Below the pieces are notes generated by a model. It had not been told where the DNA came from, ran no database searches, and saw only the letters and a list, made by a program, of their open reading frames with translations. Both the position numbers and the translations under genes were made by a program. A stretch of 64,000 nucleotides of DNA from Inonotus obliquus (lineage: Eukaryota; Basidiomycota; Agaricomycetes; Hymenochaetales; Hymenochaetaceae). The number at the start of each line of letters is the position of its first letter. Position 1 is the first letter of the stretch. The stretch covers positions 124,001-188,000 of the forward strand of contig JAJHTX010000002.1 in the NCBI GenBank assembly GCA_032164295.1, given 5' to 3'. Shown piece after piece: positions 12,985 to 24,183 of the stretch.

Positions 12985-14161
12985 TCACAACCCCCTGTAT
13001 GTGGCGATTTGGTTCGTCAAACGAGTCGCCTGTCCCGGAGTGAACTCGTTCATACAGGAGTCGTAGGAGTAGTCCATGTAGTTATCTACGAAATAACAAC
13101 GAAGCTAATTGTTAGCACTTGTAGGTACCAAACGAAAGTAAGACGCACGGATAGGATCAACACCAGGTGAGGAGCAGGTGTCTCTGCCGACAGGGCATCC
13201 CTGAGCCGGACTTGCTTCAGCAGGCGTATCATCGACAAGATCGCCTGACCCGGAGCACCCCTATAAATTCAAGGTGTGTCAACGTTGACATCAAGTTATG
13301 CGCGGAAATCGTAAACAATACATACCCCTTGGAAGGTATGGTACAAACCTACCCAGTGACCGACTTCGTGTGTCAGCGTCTATTGGTTCCGTAATAGTTA
13401 GCGAAGTCTTCGGATAAGGGTTTGCATTACTCCGAGCACTCACGCGTCCTGCGTTGTAATTCGTTGTGCTTCCTCCCGGCAAACTCGAGAAGAGAATAAC
13501 TACACCGTCATCTGAAGGGTTTCTGGAATAGTCACTCGGGAAAGTTGCGTATCCAAGCAATCCCTGTGAACTACCACTATTGAAGCCAACAGTGTAGACA
13601 TTCAGATCTGCGACACCACCCTCACGCAAAGCGGACTTCATTTGATCTTGGAGAGATGAATCTGGGCCAACGCTGTTGAACCAATTACTGTTCACAGTAC
13701 GTGTGACAGAGGCGAGACTAAAACTAAGGCCAGAATCCGCGTAGTCGGCATTGAGAACGTTAATTTGGTCCTGAATCTGCGAGTCGCTACGAAAGGCGTG
13801 AGCTGTGAGTAAATCACAACGCGAAGTGTAATTACACGTACGGAACATTACCGCCGGTCGCACTTTGGTCTTGTGAGATAACGTGAAAATGAACGGAGAT
13901 GGTCGCAGCTGCAGCCGAAAGTGGTCGGATGGCATCGAGTTGGAGAACCTTCGCCTGGAAGTCTTGCTCCGCGGCAATGATTGCTTCATCCGAGATGGTC
14001 GTACCACAGATTCTACGAAGTAATTTAGAGCAAGAACTCAGCACGACTGAGTGAGTGAGTGATTGGGATGCATACCTTTCGGTAACGTTGCGACCCACGA
14101 GAGGGCTGCCAAGCGCACTGGCGGCGAGGACTAGGGAAAAGAACAGTCGTCCAGATAACAT
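12985..14161 (-). CDS. Secreted M43-type metalloprotease B, 288 aa
   Basis: Tandem paralogue of protease A. Exons: 14076-14161, 13842-14012, 13444-13786, 13326-13379, 13149-13260 and 12985-13085, the last four equal in length to those of A. Signal peptide [20 protein letters not shown], then a short region with [14 protein letters not shown]. Zinc motif H204-E-V-G-H208-W-V-G-L-Y-H214; Met-turn at M259 (HNYMDYS). Exon 2 is 12 nt shorter than in A. Frame and active site are intact. Two possible glycosylation sites include NVT near residue 26. It is closest to protease C in exon lengths and wording. Confidence 0.93.
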
Positions 14162-15747
14162 GTTGAATAGCGTACTTCAGAGTTCAACCCCAGAGGGAGA
14201 TAGCCAAGTAAGTGTCGACGAACCGAGGAACCTCCTTCAGTTTCCAATAAGAATTTCTTGGTCTTTTGTACTGGCAGGTATTCAGAATGCCAGCAAGCCA
14301 TACCTTGGTATCGCTTGCATATCTAACGCTTCTATTATGCATTCGCACTCGCGAGAAGAGATAGAAGACGAAAGGCCATGTGTCAGAGCTGAAATGCCAG
14401 CATTAGACGGGTCGCAAAGCAATCTCGGATTCCGGAGGCCAGCACACTGTAACACATAGTGCGATATCCAGGTATGGCAACAAGTCCCGGAGATAACTCC
14501 GCATAAGGAAGATTTACTTCAGCACGCGACAACACGAGGCTTCGGTAGTTAGTTACGCATGGAAGAATACGAATAACCGCGCGACATTACCATATTAGTT
14601 CATGTTCTTATGCGGCTATCGATGCCTGGTGATGCACAATAAGGAAGAGTACATTTCATTACAGGCGAGCTTCACCGCGCACCAGTCTGTCCTCATGTGG
14701 TCCAAAGGTGCTCACGAGGGACTGAATGCGTCGGCAAGATAGAAGCAAGATGGCACGAATGTATAGTCCGCTTGGCGACGTGGTTCGGGCAAAACATACG
14801 CATGGTCGCAAAAGTCCATATTGTAGAAGGATCCGATGGTAGATGATAACACGAGACGAGACCTCTTTCCTGTCGGAAAGCGTAGTGTTAGCTTCTTCTA
14901 CTAAGTTCCAACGTTTGAATAAGTGTATCTTACCTAGTAGTCAAGCGGACATGTAGACATACGCGACAGTTCCCGTCCAATTCTCAGTATTTCAACGCTT
15001 CGTGAGGACCTTGACGAAAACATGTGCTACAGGGATTAAGTACTTAGTGTGGTTGATGCGGTTGCCTTGCGATGCACTGTACAGGTTGAGAGGCAGAGGG
15101 GACGTAAACAACATGATGTGACTGCTACATGCACGTGAGTCGTGACTGGTCACAACAATTTTATAATACTGTACGCATCTGTACGGGTGCAACCGAGACG
15201 ACTGCGTTACAGCAACGAAACTGCCAACCAGGGCAGGGTTACGCGTTACAGAGCCTATTCCAGGCAACCAAAACAACCGGATGGAGACGATAGGTCCGAA
15301 ATGGCTTCCGAAAGAGGGATGCCACACGCCGGGAAACACCTCTTCTGGAAGTGCAATTTACTTCCCGCCCAAGAACATACCAAATTTAGGCAAACTGAGC
15401 TATTCCAGAGAAAATTAGGAAGATTTTTCTGCGTTACGCCCTTTATGAAGCAACCCGACCCTTGCGTTACACGTTACACCAAGCAACGCAACCAAGGCTG
15501 CGTTACCGTTACGGTTGCACCCGTACAGATGCATACAGTATACAAAAATAGAGATAACGGGGCTTTTTTCTATTCCCGCATCCAGCACACCAAGACTTCA
15601 TCGTATCTCAACCTCTTGACCAGGGGACCAGGGATATATTGTTATTCCATGTCATCACGTCACGCAGCAGCGAAGAAAAAAGTACAGGGCAATGCATTTC
15701 TCGTAAGTTTCGCTGAGTCAGAAATTTCTGTTTTGCCATCATCTACT
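14162..15747. other. Intergenic region between protease genes B and C, with a MITE
   Basis: Apart from the palindromic element at 15166-15541, nothing coding is supported. A 229-codon open frame (15142-15831) covers the element and runs into the end of gene C on the other strand; I regard it as chance. Confidence 0.55.
15166..15541. mobile_element. 376 bp MITE with 30 bp terminal inverted repeats, TA-flanked
   Basis: The left end (15166-15195) and right end (15512-15541) are inverted copies with one mismatch in 30 bases; both contain CTGTACGGGTGCAACCG in the left-end reading. The outer TA dinucleotides fit a TA target duplication, as made by Tc1/mariner-type transposases. The inside is full of GCGTTAC motifs in both halves and has no transposase. 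A non-autonomous element is the best reading; the superfamily is a guess from the TA. Confidence 0.72.
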
Positions 15748-16918
15748 CTACAATCCGCGGTAAGTGGCAATCTGACTCGTGAGGCGAGTAATTTGTCCAC
15801 GAGTGAACTCATTCATACAAGTGTCGTATGAGTAATCCATGTAATTGTCTATTTCGGAAGCATCAGCATTCGCATCCATCAACGGCCGGATTTAAAAGGC
15901 CAAGAAATACGTACGGATGGGATCGACATCAGGTGAGGGGCATGTATCACGGCCAATAGGGCATCCAGAGGCCGGTGATGCTTCAGCAGGTGTATCGGCA
16001 ACGAAGTCGCCCGGGTCTGCGCAACCCTAGACAACATGAATTTATTGCGATCTGACCTAGCTCGGGTACTCACTCCTTGGAAGGTATGATATAGGCCGAC
16101 CCAGTGTCCGACTTCATGTGTCACAGTCTAGAGAACGAATTTAGCTTGCAGGATCTTTGAAAGGGAGAAATTCCAAATATAATAGAAGAGGAGAAGATAT
16201 TATCACTCACGCGACCTAGATTGTAGTTCGCGGTGCTCCCCCCTGGGACACTGGAGAAAAGTATGACTACACCATCATCTGTTGGGTTACTGGAATAACT
16301 GCTAGGAAATGTCGCGTATCCAAGTAAACCTGCACCACTTCCACTTCTAAATCCTACGCTATATACATTCAGGGCAGTCACGCCTCCTTGGCGTAGAGAA
16401 CTCTTCATTTGAGTTTGCAAGGATGAACTTGGTCCAACGCTGTTGAACCAATTGCTATTAACGGTACGCGTAGTAGCGGCCAAGTTGAACGTTAGCCCTG
16501 ATCCCGCGAAATCAGAGTTGAGGACATTAATCTGGTCTCGGATCTGGGAATCCCTGTGTATATCAGTGTGAAAATTCAGAGAGCACAGAATGTCGATCAG
16601 GAACGTCACCCACGGGATGTTGCCTCCGGCAGTGGTCTGGCTTTCTGATATGACATGGAAGTAGACCGGGATAGTTGCAGCTGCAGCTGCAAAAGGACTG
16701 ATATCTCCAAGCTCTACCACCTTGGCCTCGAAGTCCTGCTCGGCAGCGAGAAGTTCTTCATTTGAGATAGTGGTTCCGCAGATCCTAGGAAACTTTGGTA
16801 AACAATGAATTGAGAGGAATCTAAACACATACCTCTCTGTAACGTTGCGAGCCCAAAGTGGGTTCGCTAGCACACTAGTAGCTAAAGCGACAGAGAAAAG
16901 GGAAAGAGCAATAACCAT
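15748..16918 (-). CDS. Secreted M43-type metalloprotease C, 288 aa
   Basis: Exons: 16833-16918, 16614-16784, 16211-16553, 16074-16127, 15915-16026 and 15748-15848; all six lengths equal those of protease B. Signal peptide MVIALSLFSVALATSVLANP. Zinc motif H204-E-V-G-H208-W-V-G-L-Y-H214, Met-turn M259. The loop after the active site reads GCADPGDFVADTPAE, where the others have [11 protein letters not shown] or similar, so the substrate cleft may differ. Introns have diverged freely (47-83 nt) while exons are conserved, as expected for functional paralogues. Confidence 0.93.
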
Positions 16919-17941
16919 AATAGGCAGGTTTGGAGCTTATCTTGCAGAGACTCAGAGGAACGCAGATATCGCACGTCTGAAGGCCAAATAGCTCTTTCAG
17001 ATTCCTTCTCGTCTGACACCGCGCTCTTATACACGATAGTTTTGATGTCCCAGTAAACTCTCTTCTTGGCACAGTGAGGCGACGGGGAGTACCAGATGGT
17101 CTCTTGAAATTGGGAGGATGTAGTCCGGCGCCTGAAGAGAGATAGAAGAGCAAGTCCCGCATGCTTTCTACAATCCTTCTGAGGATAGGAGAAACCGAGA
17201 GGAACATACATATCCGTCCTGTCTTAAAACAGACTATCCGATATTGCGCCGTCCAGTTTGCTTTCACTATAAGGGACAGTTCAATGGAAGAGACGCAGAA
17301 AAGACGGATTCGAGTCTGAATCCATGAGGCGCGAAACCAAAAGCATTACGTCATCCCCAGCTTACAAAAGGAAATTGGATGCGACCTTGGCTTGGCAATG
17401 ATAAATGGTGAGGTTTGCCTTCGAATACCGTTATAGTGGGTATACGCGCAGATACAATGAAGATAGAAGCAGTGCAGTGCAGAAGTCCAATCATATGTTT
17501 CTCCGCCTTGGCAAAGAACTTCTTCGAGAACCATTCGCATGGTTAACATGAAAGAACAAGATTGTGATGCCCTGCCGTGAATAAAGGTATCAAAGTATGA
17601 AAGCTGAAGCATGAGGCCCGTAATGATACATCAGAAGATAATCGAAGTTCCGCTGCTCTTTACCGTATTCCGAAAATCGCCTCGAGTGATGCCGATTAAG
17701 ACTGTCCTGAACATGACGGTGCAACGAACTTTGATAACCACTTTCTCACCTTGTCAGGTACAAATGTATGGAAGCTTGCTGCTTCTCAGTCTGAATTTTG
17801 CCTATTGGTGCGTTTGCTATGAGTATATCCTGGCACGTACTTCACAGCACCGGCTCAGAAGTCAATCACCTAGACCGGGGGTGAAATTATCAAAGGAAAC
17901 TGAGTAGTGTATGTCTATCATAGCGTCGAGCCCTAAGACAA
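16919..17941. other. Intergenic region, no recognised gene
   Basis: Contains the promoter of protease C (left) and the 3' end of the NmrA-like gene (right). A plus-strand open frame at 17611-17907 has one hydrophobic stretch (SLLLLSLNFAYW) but no family features and no neighbours in phase. Confidence 0.45.
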
Positions 17942-19268
17942 TTAAAGCACGGTACGTCTTACCGCTTCTTCAACAATATCCCACTTCCATAATCTCTCAT
18001 CAGGATCGACGAGCTGGTTTGAGTTATCTTGAGAAAAGTCGAGCTTGCCTTCACCCATCAATACCCTGTGATACAAGACTAATTAGCACACTGGTGATCA
18101 CAGAAGGATCGATCCAAGCGAACCGAATGTAGCCTGCCGGTGCTCCAACATTACCGGTGTCGTATGCCTCCTTCAGGTTCCTCCTCGCCTCAGCGATGTC
18201 TTCCTGCACCACCTCGATCTCTGTTTCCACGCCTGCGTCTGTTGATCCTGCCCGCGACAAGGCTTCACTGAGAGCCTGTGCGATTTCTTCGGCACTGCGA
18301 GTGCACCCTGAGATATGTACATGTGACGGCACGCTGTCATGGAGCGAAGCTGGCGAAACCATGGCAAGAATCGCAAGCTGAGCAACGGAACGAGCGATAT
18401 CACGTTTGCTCGTAAAAGTGACCCTTGAAGATGTGGGTCCAACGGTCGTGATCTTTCGTGCAGCAATGTCGAAACCGACTTGATGTATGTTCATTCTTCA
18501 AGTCAAGCTCAAAATGTCGTAAGGACAGAAGTAGGACTTACAAAGTGGCTATGAAAGATGACAGAGTCAGGGACGAAAAATAGAGGAAATGGTATCTTAC
18601 AGTTAACGAGTCCTCGAGGAACAGGCCAGAATAAACCGCGATGATTTTCATGTCAACTCCCTTCTTCTCAGCAAGCTCACTCGCGTAAACAAAATGTTTA
18701 CGCTTCTTCTCCCATTCTTCGTGATTAAAGCCCAGGAAATCATTTAACCGGTGGTCACTAAACGTGAAAGAAATTGAAAGCAGAATTCGTCGGAAACGAG
18801 CCCAGAAAGCACGACGAGAGAGAAAAGATGCAACGTACACACCAAATTCACTTGGGAAATAAACCCTCGCGCCACTCACAATGGCCGCTTCTGCTATGAT
18901 ATCCTTCACTCGGGCACTCGTTACTCCCAATGCATTCACTACCACATCTATCTCGTGCATCGCATCTATTAATGCAGACCGTACTTCATCCATCGCTTCA
19001 AGATTGTCCAGACGGACCTCGTGAACTTCAGCACCGAGATCAGCGAGGCCACGGGCTTTCGGAGAAGAGCTGTCTCGCGTGATAGCAACAACCCGGGAGA
19101 AGAACGGCTTGAACGTTGTCAGGAGTGCTTCCGTGATGACGAAGCCTAGGTTTTAGAGACGACAAGTGAGTGCCATTAAGAGTTTTACCGTGCAGACAGG
19201 TAAATAAACACACCAAGCCGCCCCGTTGCTCCAGCGATGGCAATGGAAGATTGTGCCCTACTTAGCAT
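17942..19268 (-). CDS. NmrA-like/atypical SDR NAD(P)-binding protein, 334 aa
   Basis: Isoflavone-reductase-like or NmrA-like protein; may be a reductase or a redox sensor, substrate unknown. Six exons: 19214-19268, 18839-19145, 18601-18757, 18542-18548, 18124-18478 and 17942-18065. The nucleotide loop is GATGRLG at 13-19 after a beta strand (IAIA). Then VVVNALGVTSARVKDIIAEA, YFPSEFGVDHRLND, FNHEEWEKKRKHF, a family-typical SGLFLEDSLTPLFGFD, and LMGEGKLDFSQDN near the end. Exon 4 is a 7-nt microexon (CCACTTT): it alone restores the TPLFGFD motif and the frame. The intron before the last exon uses GTTCGC as donor. The gene lies in the protease cluster with no visible functional link to it. Confidence 0.86.
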
Positions 19269-19699
19269 TGCGCTCGTCGTATGCGACATTATCGTACGGC
19301 GGTCGTATGAATAGTGGTTCTGGTGTCAAGTCGCTCCGCGCCACAGTTTCGCAGGGTATTACTGCTCATGGTTATGGCATGGCAAAAACGGATCGGGTCG
19401 AAACGGTGAAATCAGCAAGCGGAAGTCACGTTGTCTCCTCGGGTTCTTCATCTCGGATCACCCAATCCACGTCGGATCACCCACCGCAAATTCGATCTCT
19501 CCGACGTGCAAGTCGCTGCTGGGGAGAGCCGCGAAACTCCACCGAGGCAGGGGCGTCCAATGCAAAGGCAATCAATGTATACCGGTACGCTATCACTACG
19601 ACAACGGGTACTTCAGCCTATAAGGGAACTTTTAATCCATGAGCTGTCTGGAAAAGTTCGCCAATCAGGATTCAAGTTGGTCTCCTTTAGCAATAACTA
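19269..19699. other. Intergenic region upstream of the NmrA-like gene
   Basis: Presumed NmrA-gene promoter. A plus-strand open frame runs through (19226-19642) but overlaps exon 1 of the NmrA gene on the other strand and shows no motif. I see no protease 5' half here, so the pseudogene to the right may lack its first exons or they are unreadable. Confidence 0.4.
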
Positions 19700-20484
19700 G
19701 ATTGCTCAATCTATTGCTGTCACAATAAAGCTCTTTCTCCGGCAAGTATTTACATGTAACCTCGCAGACGGTGGATATGTTTACATTCCACCTAGTCCCG
19801 AGATAAGATGCAATCTTCCAGAACTCGCCAGAGCAAAGCGGGATGAAGAACGAGCTCAGGAAGGAGGAACTGTGGACCTTGACATCTTTTCAACAGACTT
19901 TATTGATGTAGGAGTGCGAATTGCGTAGGGCACAAGACATTCTCGCAGAAATACAAACCGAACAACAAGGACGACGCAGTTATCCGATTTCCAACTGTAC
20001 CCGGAGGGACATACTGCTCTACAACTTGGCAAGGTATTGTACAAGGAAATCAGTTGCATTAAGTTTGGTCTGATTTTCTTGAAGGTGCTTATCCATGGAG
20101 TCCGACACTGGCTTGGACTATACCACACTCTCCAGTGTGTAATCGCATTGCGTGTCCTGTTCTCGTATACTGGCGTAACCCTCTCACTCGTCTTAGTGGA
20201 CATGCGCAGCGAACGTTGGGGTCTCTGATACGGCAAGGAATGTTCACAAACGTCTGGTTGCCCAGTGGGAATAATCACCTGCGACGACCCAACTTATTAG
20301 ACTATCCGGATCCAATTCGTAAGTAATTTCAGGAAAAGGTTTGCTGTAATATGGGGATCTTTGCTTATCAAAATGACACAGACAACTATTTGGACTTCAC
20401 TAACGATGAGTATCTGGACGTCCGGGTTTGCCCAGGGTCAGATCGACAGGTTGACTTATCTGATTAACTTGTGCGGAGGCATCT
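19700..20484 (+). pseudogene. Decayed M43-type metalloprotease copy
   Basis: A fifth protease copy, plus strand, without an open frame. Fragments align in order with its neighbours: QEGGTVDLDIFSTDF (others [15 protein letters not shown]) near 19854-19898, NKDDAVIRFPTVPGG (others [14 protein letters not shown]) near 19969-20013, then VLIHGVRHWLGLYHTLQC near 20083-20136 in place of LTHEVGHW, and FAQGQIDRLTYLI near 20426-20464 in place of FTPGQITRLTSQI. The catalytic Glu of HExxH is Gly and the fourth motif residue is Arg, so it could not work even if spliced. Frames shift between pieces and signal-peptide exons are not seen. Confidence 0.78.
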
Positions 20485-21408
20485 ATGAGCTCATGCCTCT
20501 ACCCTGCGGGTGTAACTCAGCTCGTCTTGGAGCGTCGTATGTCTAATCACTTCCCTGTCTTTCTTCTTGTCTGTACTGCCAGTTGCTTTAGTTTCTGAAA
20601 ACTCTAACCTTGAGTCAACTTGATTGCTTCGCGGATGCAGTTCGATCTCCGACCTCACTTCTGGGCCAGTTTAATCGCAGAGCACCACGAAGCTTACTCT
20701 CTTCTTCCGTCTTGTCCGTGCCTGTCCGAAATCTTCGCTCTATGGGTAGATATCATGATCAAAGGACACCACGCGTACATTTGAATAGCGTTGATTGCCA
20801 AGTCGTAAAACATATGGCGGGATGATCAGTCGCGCCCTTTCTTTCGTTGTTATCTTGTCTTCCTCCAATTATTCCCGGTTTGATCTACGGCATTGCAATA
20901 CCACGTATGCTTTGATGCCGTATGTATACTCGATAGGTGCTCCGTCGTGTTTAAGCAAACAGACAGAAGTAACGTGAGAATCTCGTTTCAGGAAACAGTG
21001 TTTGTCATGTAGTTCTGTTTCCTTGCGACGTCTTCGTCGTATTCCTTATTTTCTTAGCATTCCACTCCTGAATAGGAGTCTTCGCTGGCATTACTGACAG
21101 CACTCCACCTTACTCCACCTTCATGTATATATACAAGCTCCTGTATACTCATGAAGGACTGGCAAACGCATGACCTATCCGCTTTCTGAACAGAACGGAA
21201 CCATTTTCTGCTATCGCTGGAGACGGCTGAGCAGTAAGAGACTCATACTGCCAAGAGTGCCAACGGCAGTGCGACATTTGTTGCATAAAATTTGTTGCTA
21301 GATATAAAACTCGTCGTCTAGTCACCATGGGCGACCGAGCTTAAGTGCAAGACGTCTAGTCTCGACCTCTGGTTCCCTTAGATCCCTTCCAGTAGTATCG
21401 CCTGCACC
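20485..21408. other. Intergenic region, promoter of protease E
   Basis: No gene recognised. A hairpin lies at 21118-21157 (CCTTCATG paired with CATGAAGG around TATATATACA / TGTATAC). It is about 250 nt before the start codon of protease E and may supply its TATA box. Confidence 0.4.
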
Positions 21409-22564
21409 ATGTTAAAATGTACCATCTTCTTGCTGCTTCTCGTGGTCAGCGCCCTTGCGAGTCCAATTGTAGACGATGGCGTTGGTGATATGTACGTACC
21501 ATGGATGAGCATTAATCGTTTATCTTATGTACGCGTTTTTAATAGCTTCGGTTGCGGCTCGGAAATCTCAGAAGCAGACGTCCAGGCTGCTCAGAAAGAC
21601 TATCAGTCTAGAGTTGCCGGAAACGCTAGTGCAAGTCCACTCGCTTTGGCTGCAGCAACCGTTCCGGTCTATTTTCATGTCATCTCGAGTGGCTCGACAG
21701 GAGACCTCCCGTACGTATTTCGCCTTCTTGTGCAAATCTCATAGGGCCTTCTAAGCTTATCACCTTGATAGACAGTCGCAGATCCAGAATCAGATTTCTG
21801 CCCTCAATTCTGACTTTCAGATCACGGGACTGACTTTCAGTCTTGTTGGTATCTCTCGCACATCGGACGCTAATTTGTTCAACAATGTCGCGCCAGGCTC
21901 GTCGCTGCAGACGACGATGAAGCGTGCTCGGCGTCAGGGAGGCGCAGGCACCTTAAATGTGTACACAGTCGGCTTCAACAGTGCATCTACTTCAGGACTG
22001 CTTGGATATGCAACATTCCCATGGTCGTACAGCGGTAATCCTCTGGATGACGGTGTTGTGATCCGCTACACCACTTTGCCTGGGGGAAGCCAGACAAACT
22101 ATAACCTGGGAAGAGTAAGATTTTCAACGTGCTCTCTTTCAAGTAGCGTACCAGCCAATCAACTTATCCTCTAGGTGCTTACGCACGAAGTAGGGCACTG
22201 GGTTGGTTTATACCATACTTTCCAGGGGGTACGTTGTATCACAGTGACAACAAATCTCAACACCTGACGACTGTTTTCAGGGATGTTCCGGTGAAGGCGA
22301 CCTTGTCGCCGACACTCCCGCAGAAGCTTCGGCGGCGAGTGGATGTCCAATAGGGAGGGATACTTGCTCCTCACCTGGCGTTGATCCTATTCGTACGTTA
22401 TTTGTCATAATTTGCCATGAATATTCTGTGAAATAACGACACACCCACATCCGTATCTTTCAGATAACTATATGGACTATTCTTACAACTCCTGCATGGA
22501 TCACTTCACCTCAGGACAAACTACGCGCCTGACGAGTCAAATTGCCACCTATCGTGGCCTGTAG
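21409..22564 (+). CDS. Secreted M43-type metalloprotease E, 285 aa
   Basis: The only intact protease copy on the plus strand. Exons: 21409-21491, 21546-21710, 21772-22114, 22175-22228, 22281-22392 and 22464-22564. Signal peptide [19 protein letters not shown]. Zinc motif H201-E-V-G-H205-W-V-G-L-Y-H211; Met-turn M256 in HNYMDYS. Exons 3 to 6 match the paralogues in length, while exons 1 and 2 are slightly shorter (83 and 165 nt). The NVTER segment before the propeptide is replaced by DDGVGDIFGCGSE. Reading [10 protein letters not shown] rather than [10 protein letters not shown] links it to the dead copy next door (VIRFPTVPGG), its likely nearest relative. Confidence 0.93.
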
Positions 22565-22917
22565 CAACGAAGATGGACCAATTAGTTATCAATGATCCCA
22601 CCTTTGATCATAATTATGAATACGCACTAGTAAACATACTTGGAGTATCCTGGGATAAATTCTGGTGGTAAACCGATTGAATGTTTATTTTGTATGATCC
22701 AGGTGCCGTCTATGTGTTAGTCCGAAATCAAATGTTCTGTTATCCGCTAATAGAGCCTTCGGCGGGCTAAGAACCTTCAACAAGATTTCTTTAGCTATTC
22801 CTGCGTTCGAAAGTGTTCTGTCATCGATTTCGATACGTTGACATGCGATATAACCATATCCAGAAGGGCTTCATAGTTCCAAAAAGCTGCATCAGATCAT
22901 ATTAAAGGCTCGAGCCT
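22565..22917. other. Intergenic, nothing recognised
   Basis: Lies between the stop of protease E and the SDR relic. AT-rich, no open frame of interest, no repeat seen. Confidence 0.5.
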
Positions 22918-23370
22918 TCACTCCGTGAGGAAGATGAATGCCTTCGGTTCTTCATCTGGCTTTCCAATGTACTGAGCTACAACGGACTTGGTGCCATTAG
23001 GCTTGACAAAACCAGATAGGCGCAGCCTTTCCTAGGCTAGCCGCAAACTTAAGCTACGAGTCGCGAGGGTCTCACGCCGAAGGCATGTGCACTAGAGGCC
23101 TGTGTTATACGCATAGAAAATGCCAGGATGAAGAAGGCACGTACCTTTGTTCCCGCCCATGCCTATGTCTCTAAGACCGACTTTCACTCCACCACCACTG
23201 AACCATTCAGGATGGTCTGATTCACCGACGCTTCCGAATAGCACCTTGGCATTCTCCGAGTCTCTTGCAGTCACAAAAAAGCCACTTATGTGCCTTGCGA
23301 GAGTCGAGTCAACCTTTGGATGGGATAAAGAGTTGGATGCATGCGACAGGAAATGAGCCTTAGGCGACAA
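22918..23370 (-). pseudogene. Decayed copy of the SDR-like gene
   Basis: Two pieces match the SDR-like protein at 9638-10556. In 23140-23280 the frame reads DSENAKVLFGSVGESDH and GGGVKVGLRDIGMGGNKG, beside DSKSVKALFERVGEIDH and GDGLRLGFPNIDLDANKG of the intact gene, and it stops at the same intron position (a GTACGT donor follows). Near 22925-22990 a second piece reads VVAQYIGKPDEEPKAFIFL beside LLVQHVAEPDEIAEAYLFC. The middle, with the SDR core, is missing or unreadable, as is the N-terminal GGSSGIG loop. Confidence 0.72.
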
Positions 23371-23530
23371 CGTTATGCCAATGCCACAAGTACCGCCAAT
23401 AAAACGAAAACCGGTTTTCTAGTTAGCAAGAGTCACTATTAGCCGAGAAAAGTGCCATCAATAAAGCTGATTCGTGGAACATTTGAGCCCCTTCTTCCTT
23501 GTTAGACTGTTCATCATGTACTATGGAAAT

Positions 23531-24175
23531 TAGGGCTCCGCAGCGGATCGGATATCCCGGATAAGATACGCCGGATCCGCTATCCGCCCGGATGCGGATG
23601 AGTTTTGGAGGGCAAATATCCGGGCGGATATATACGCGCGGAACCGAATATGACATTGAAAATCCGCCGTCCGCGCTTATACGGCATCTACACTGGGGGG
23701 CTCAAGGGTGACGAATCAATTGTGAAATACGTGGAATTCGATTAGTCGAATGTCCCTCCAGAGCCAAAACCTTTCGTAAGACGGAGTTTGCGTTCCTTTC
23801 ACTAGGTTTCCGTGCCAATCTAAACCTAGAAAATGATTAGTCAGACGTTACTGCCAAGAATCAGGTTGGGCGACGGCGGGATTGCACATTTGGACCTTCA
23901 CCAATCACCATGTTGACCGTTCGTTGACGTTGTGTTATCCCAAAAGCACCGACGGCACTTCGTTATATGCACGTTGGAAGGTCCTGGGCAAATTTCTTGC
24001 TGTGTCAAAGTATACTATCAACCTTGGTCGCGGATATGCCGGATACGCCTTATAAGATACGCGCGGAACCGGATCTGATAGCAGCCATGAAATATCCGGG
24101 CGGATATATACGCCCGGATGCGGATGCGACTGAAAATATCCGCGCGTATCTTATAAGATACGCTGCGGAGCCCTA
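23531..24175. mobile_element. 645 bp hAT-type non-autonomous transposon
   Basis: Bounded by perfect 15 bp inverted repeats, TAGGGCTCCGCAGCG on the left and its complement on the right, and by an 8 bp direct duplication ATGGAAAT at 23523-23530 and 24176-24183. An 8 bp duplication and this kind of end fit the hAT superfamily. Both subterminal regions are packed with GGATA/TATCC and GATACGC motifs, including an identical 24 bp block at 23614-23637 and 24090-24113 in direct orientation. No transposase is encoded. The intact ends and perfect duplication suggest a fairly recent insertion. Confidence 0.85.
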
Positions 24176-24183
24176 ATGGAAAT

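Noticed and set aside
15142..15831. 229-codon open frame on the plus strand
   Set aside because: It runs through the palindromic MITE and into the last exon of protease C on the other strand; composition follows the repeat and no family motif is seen.
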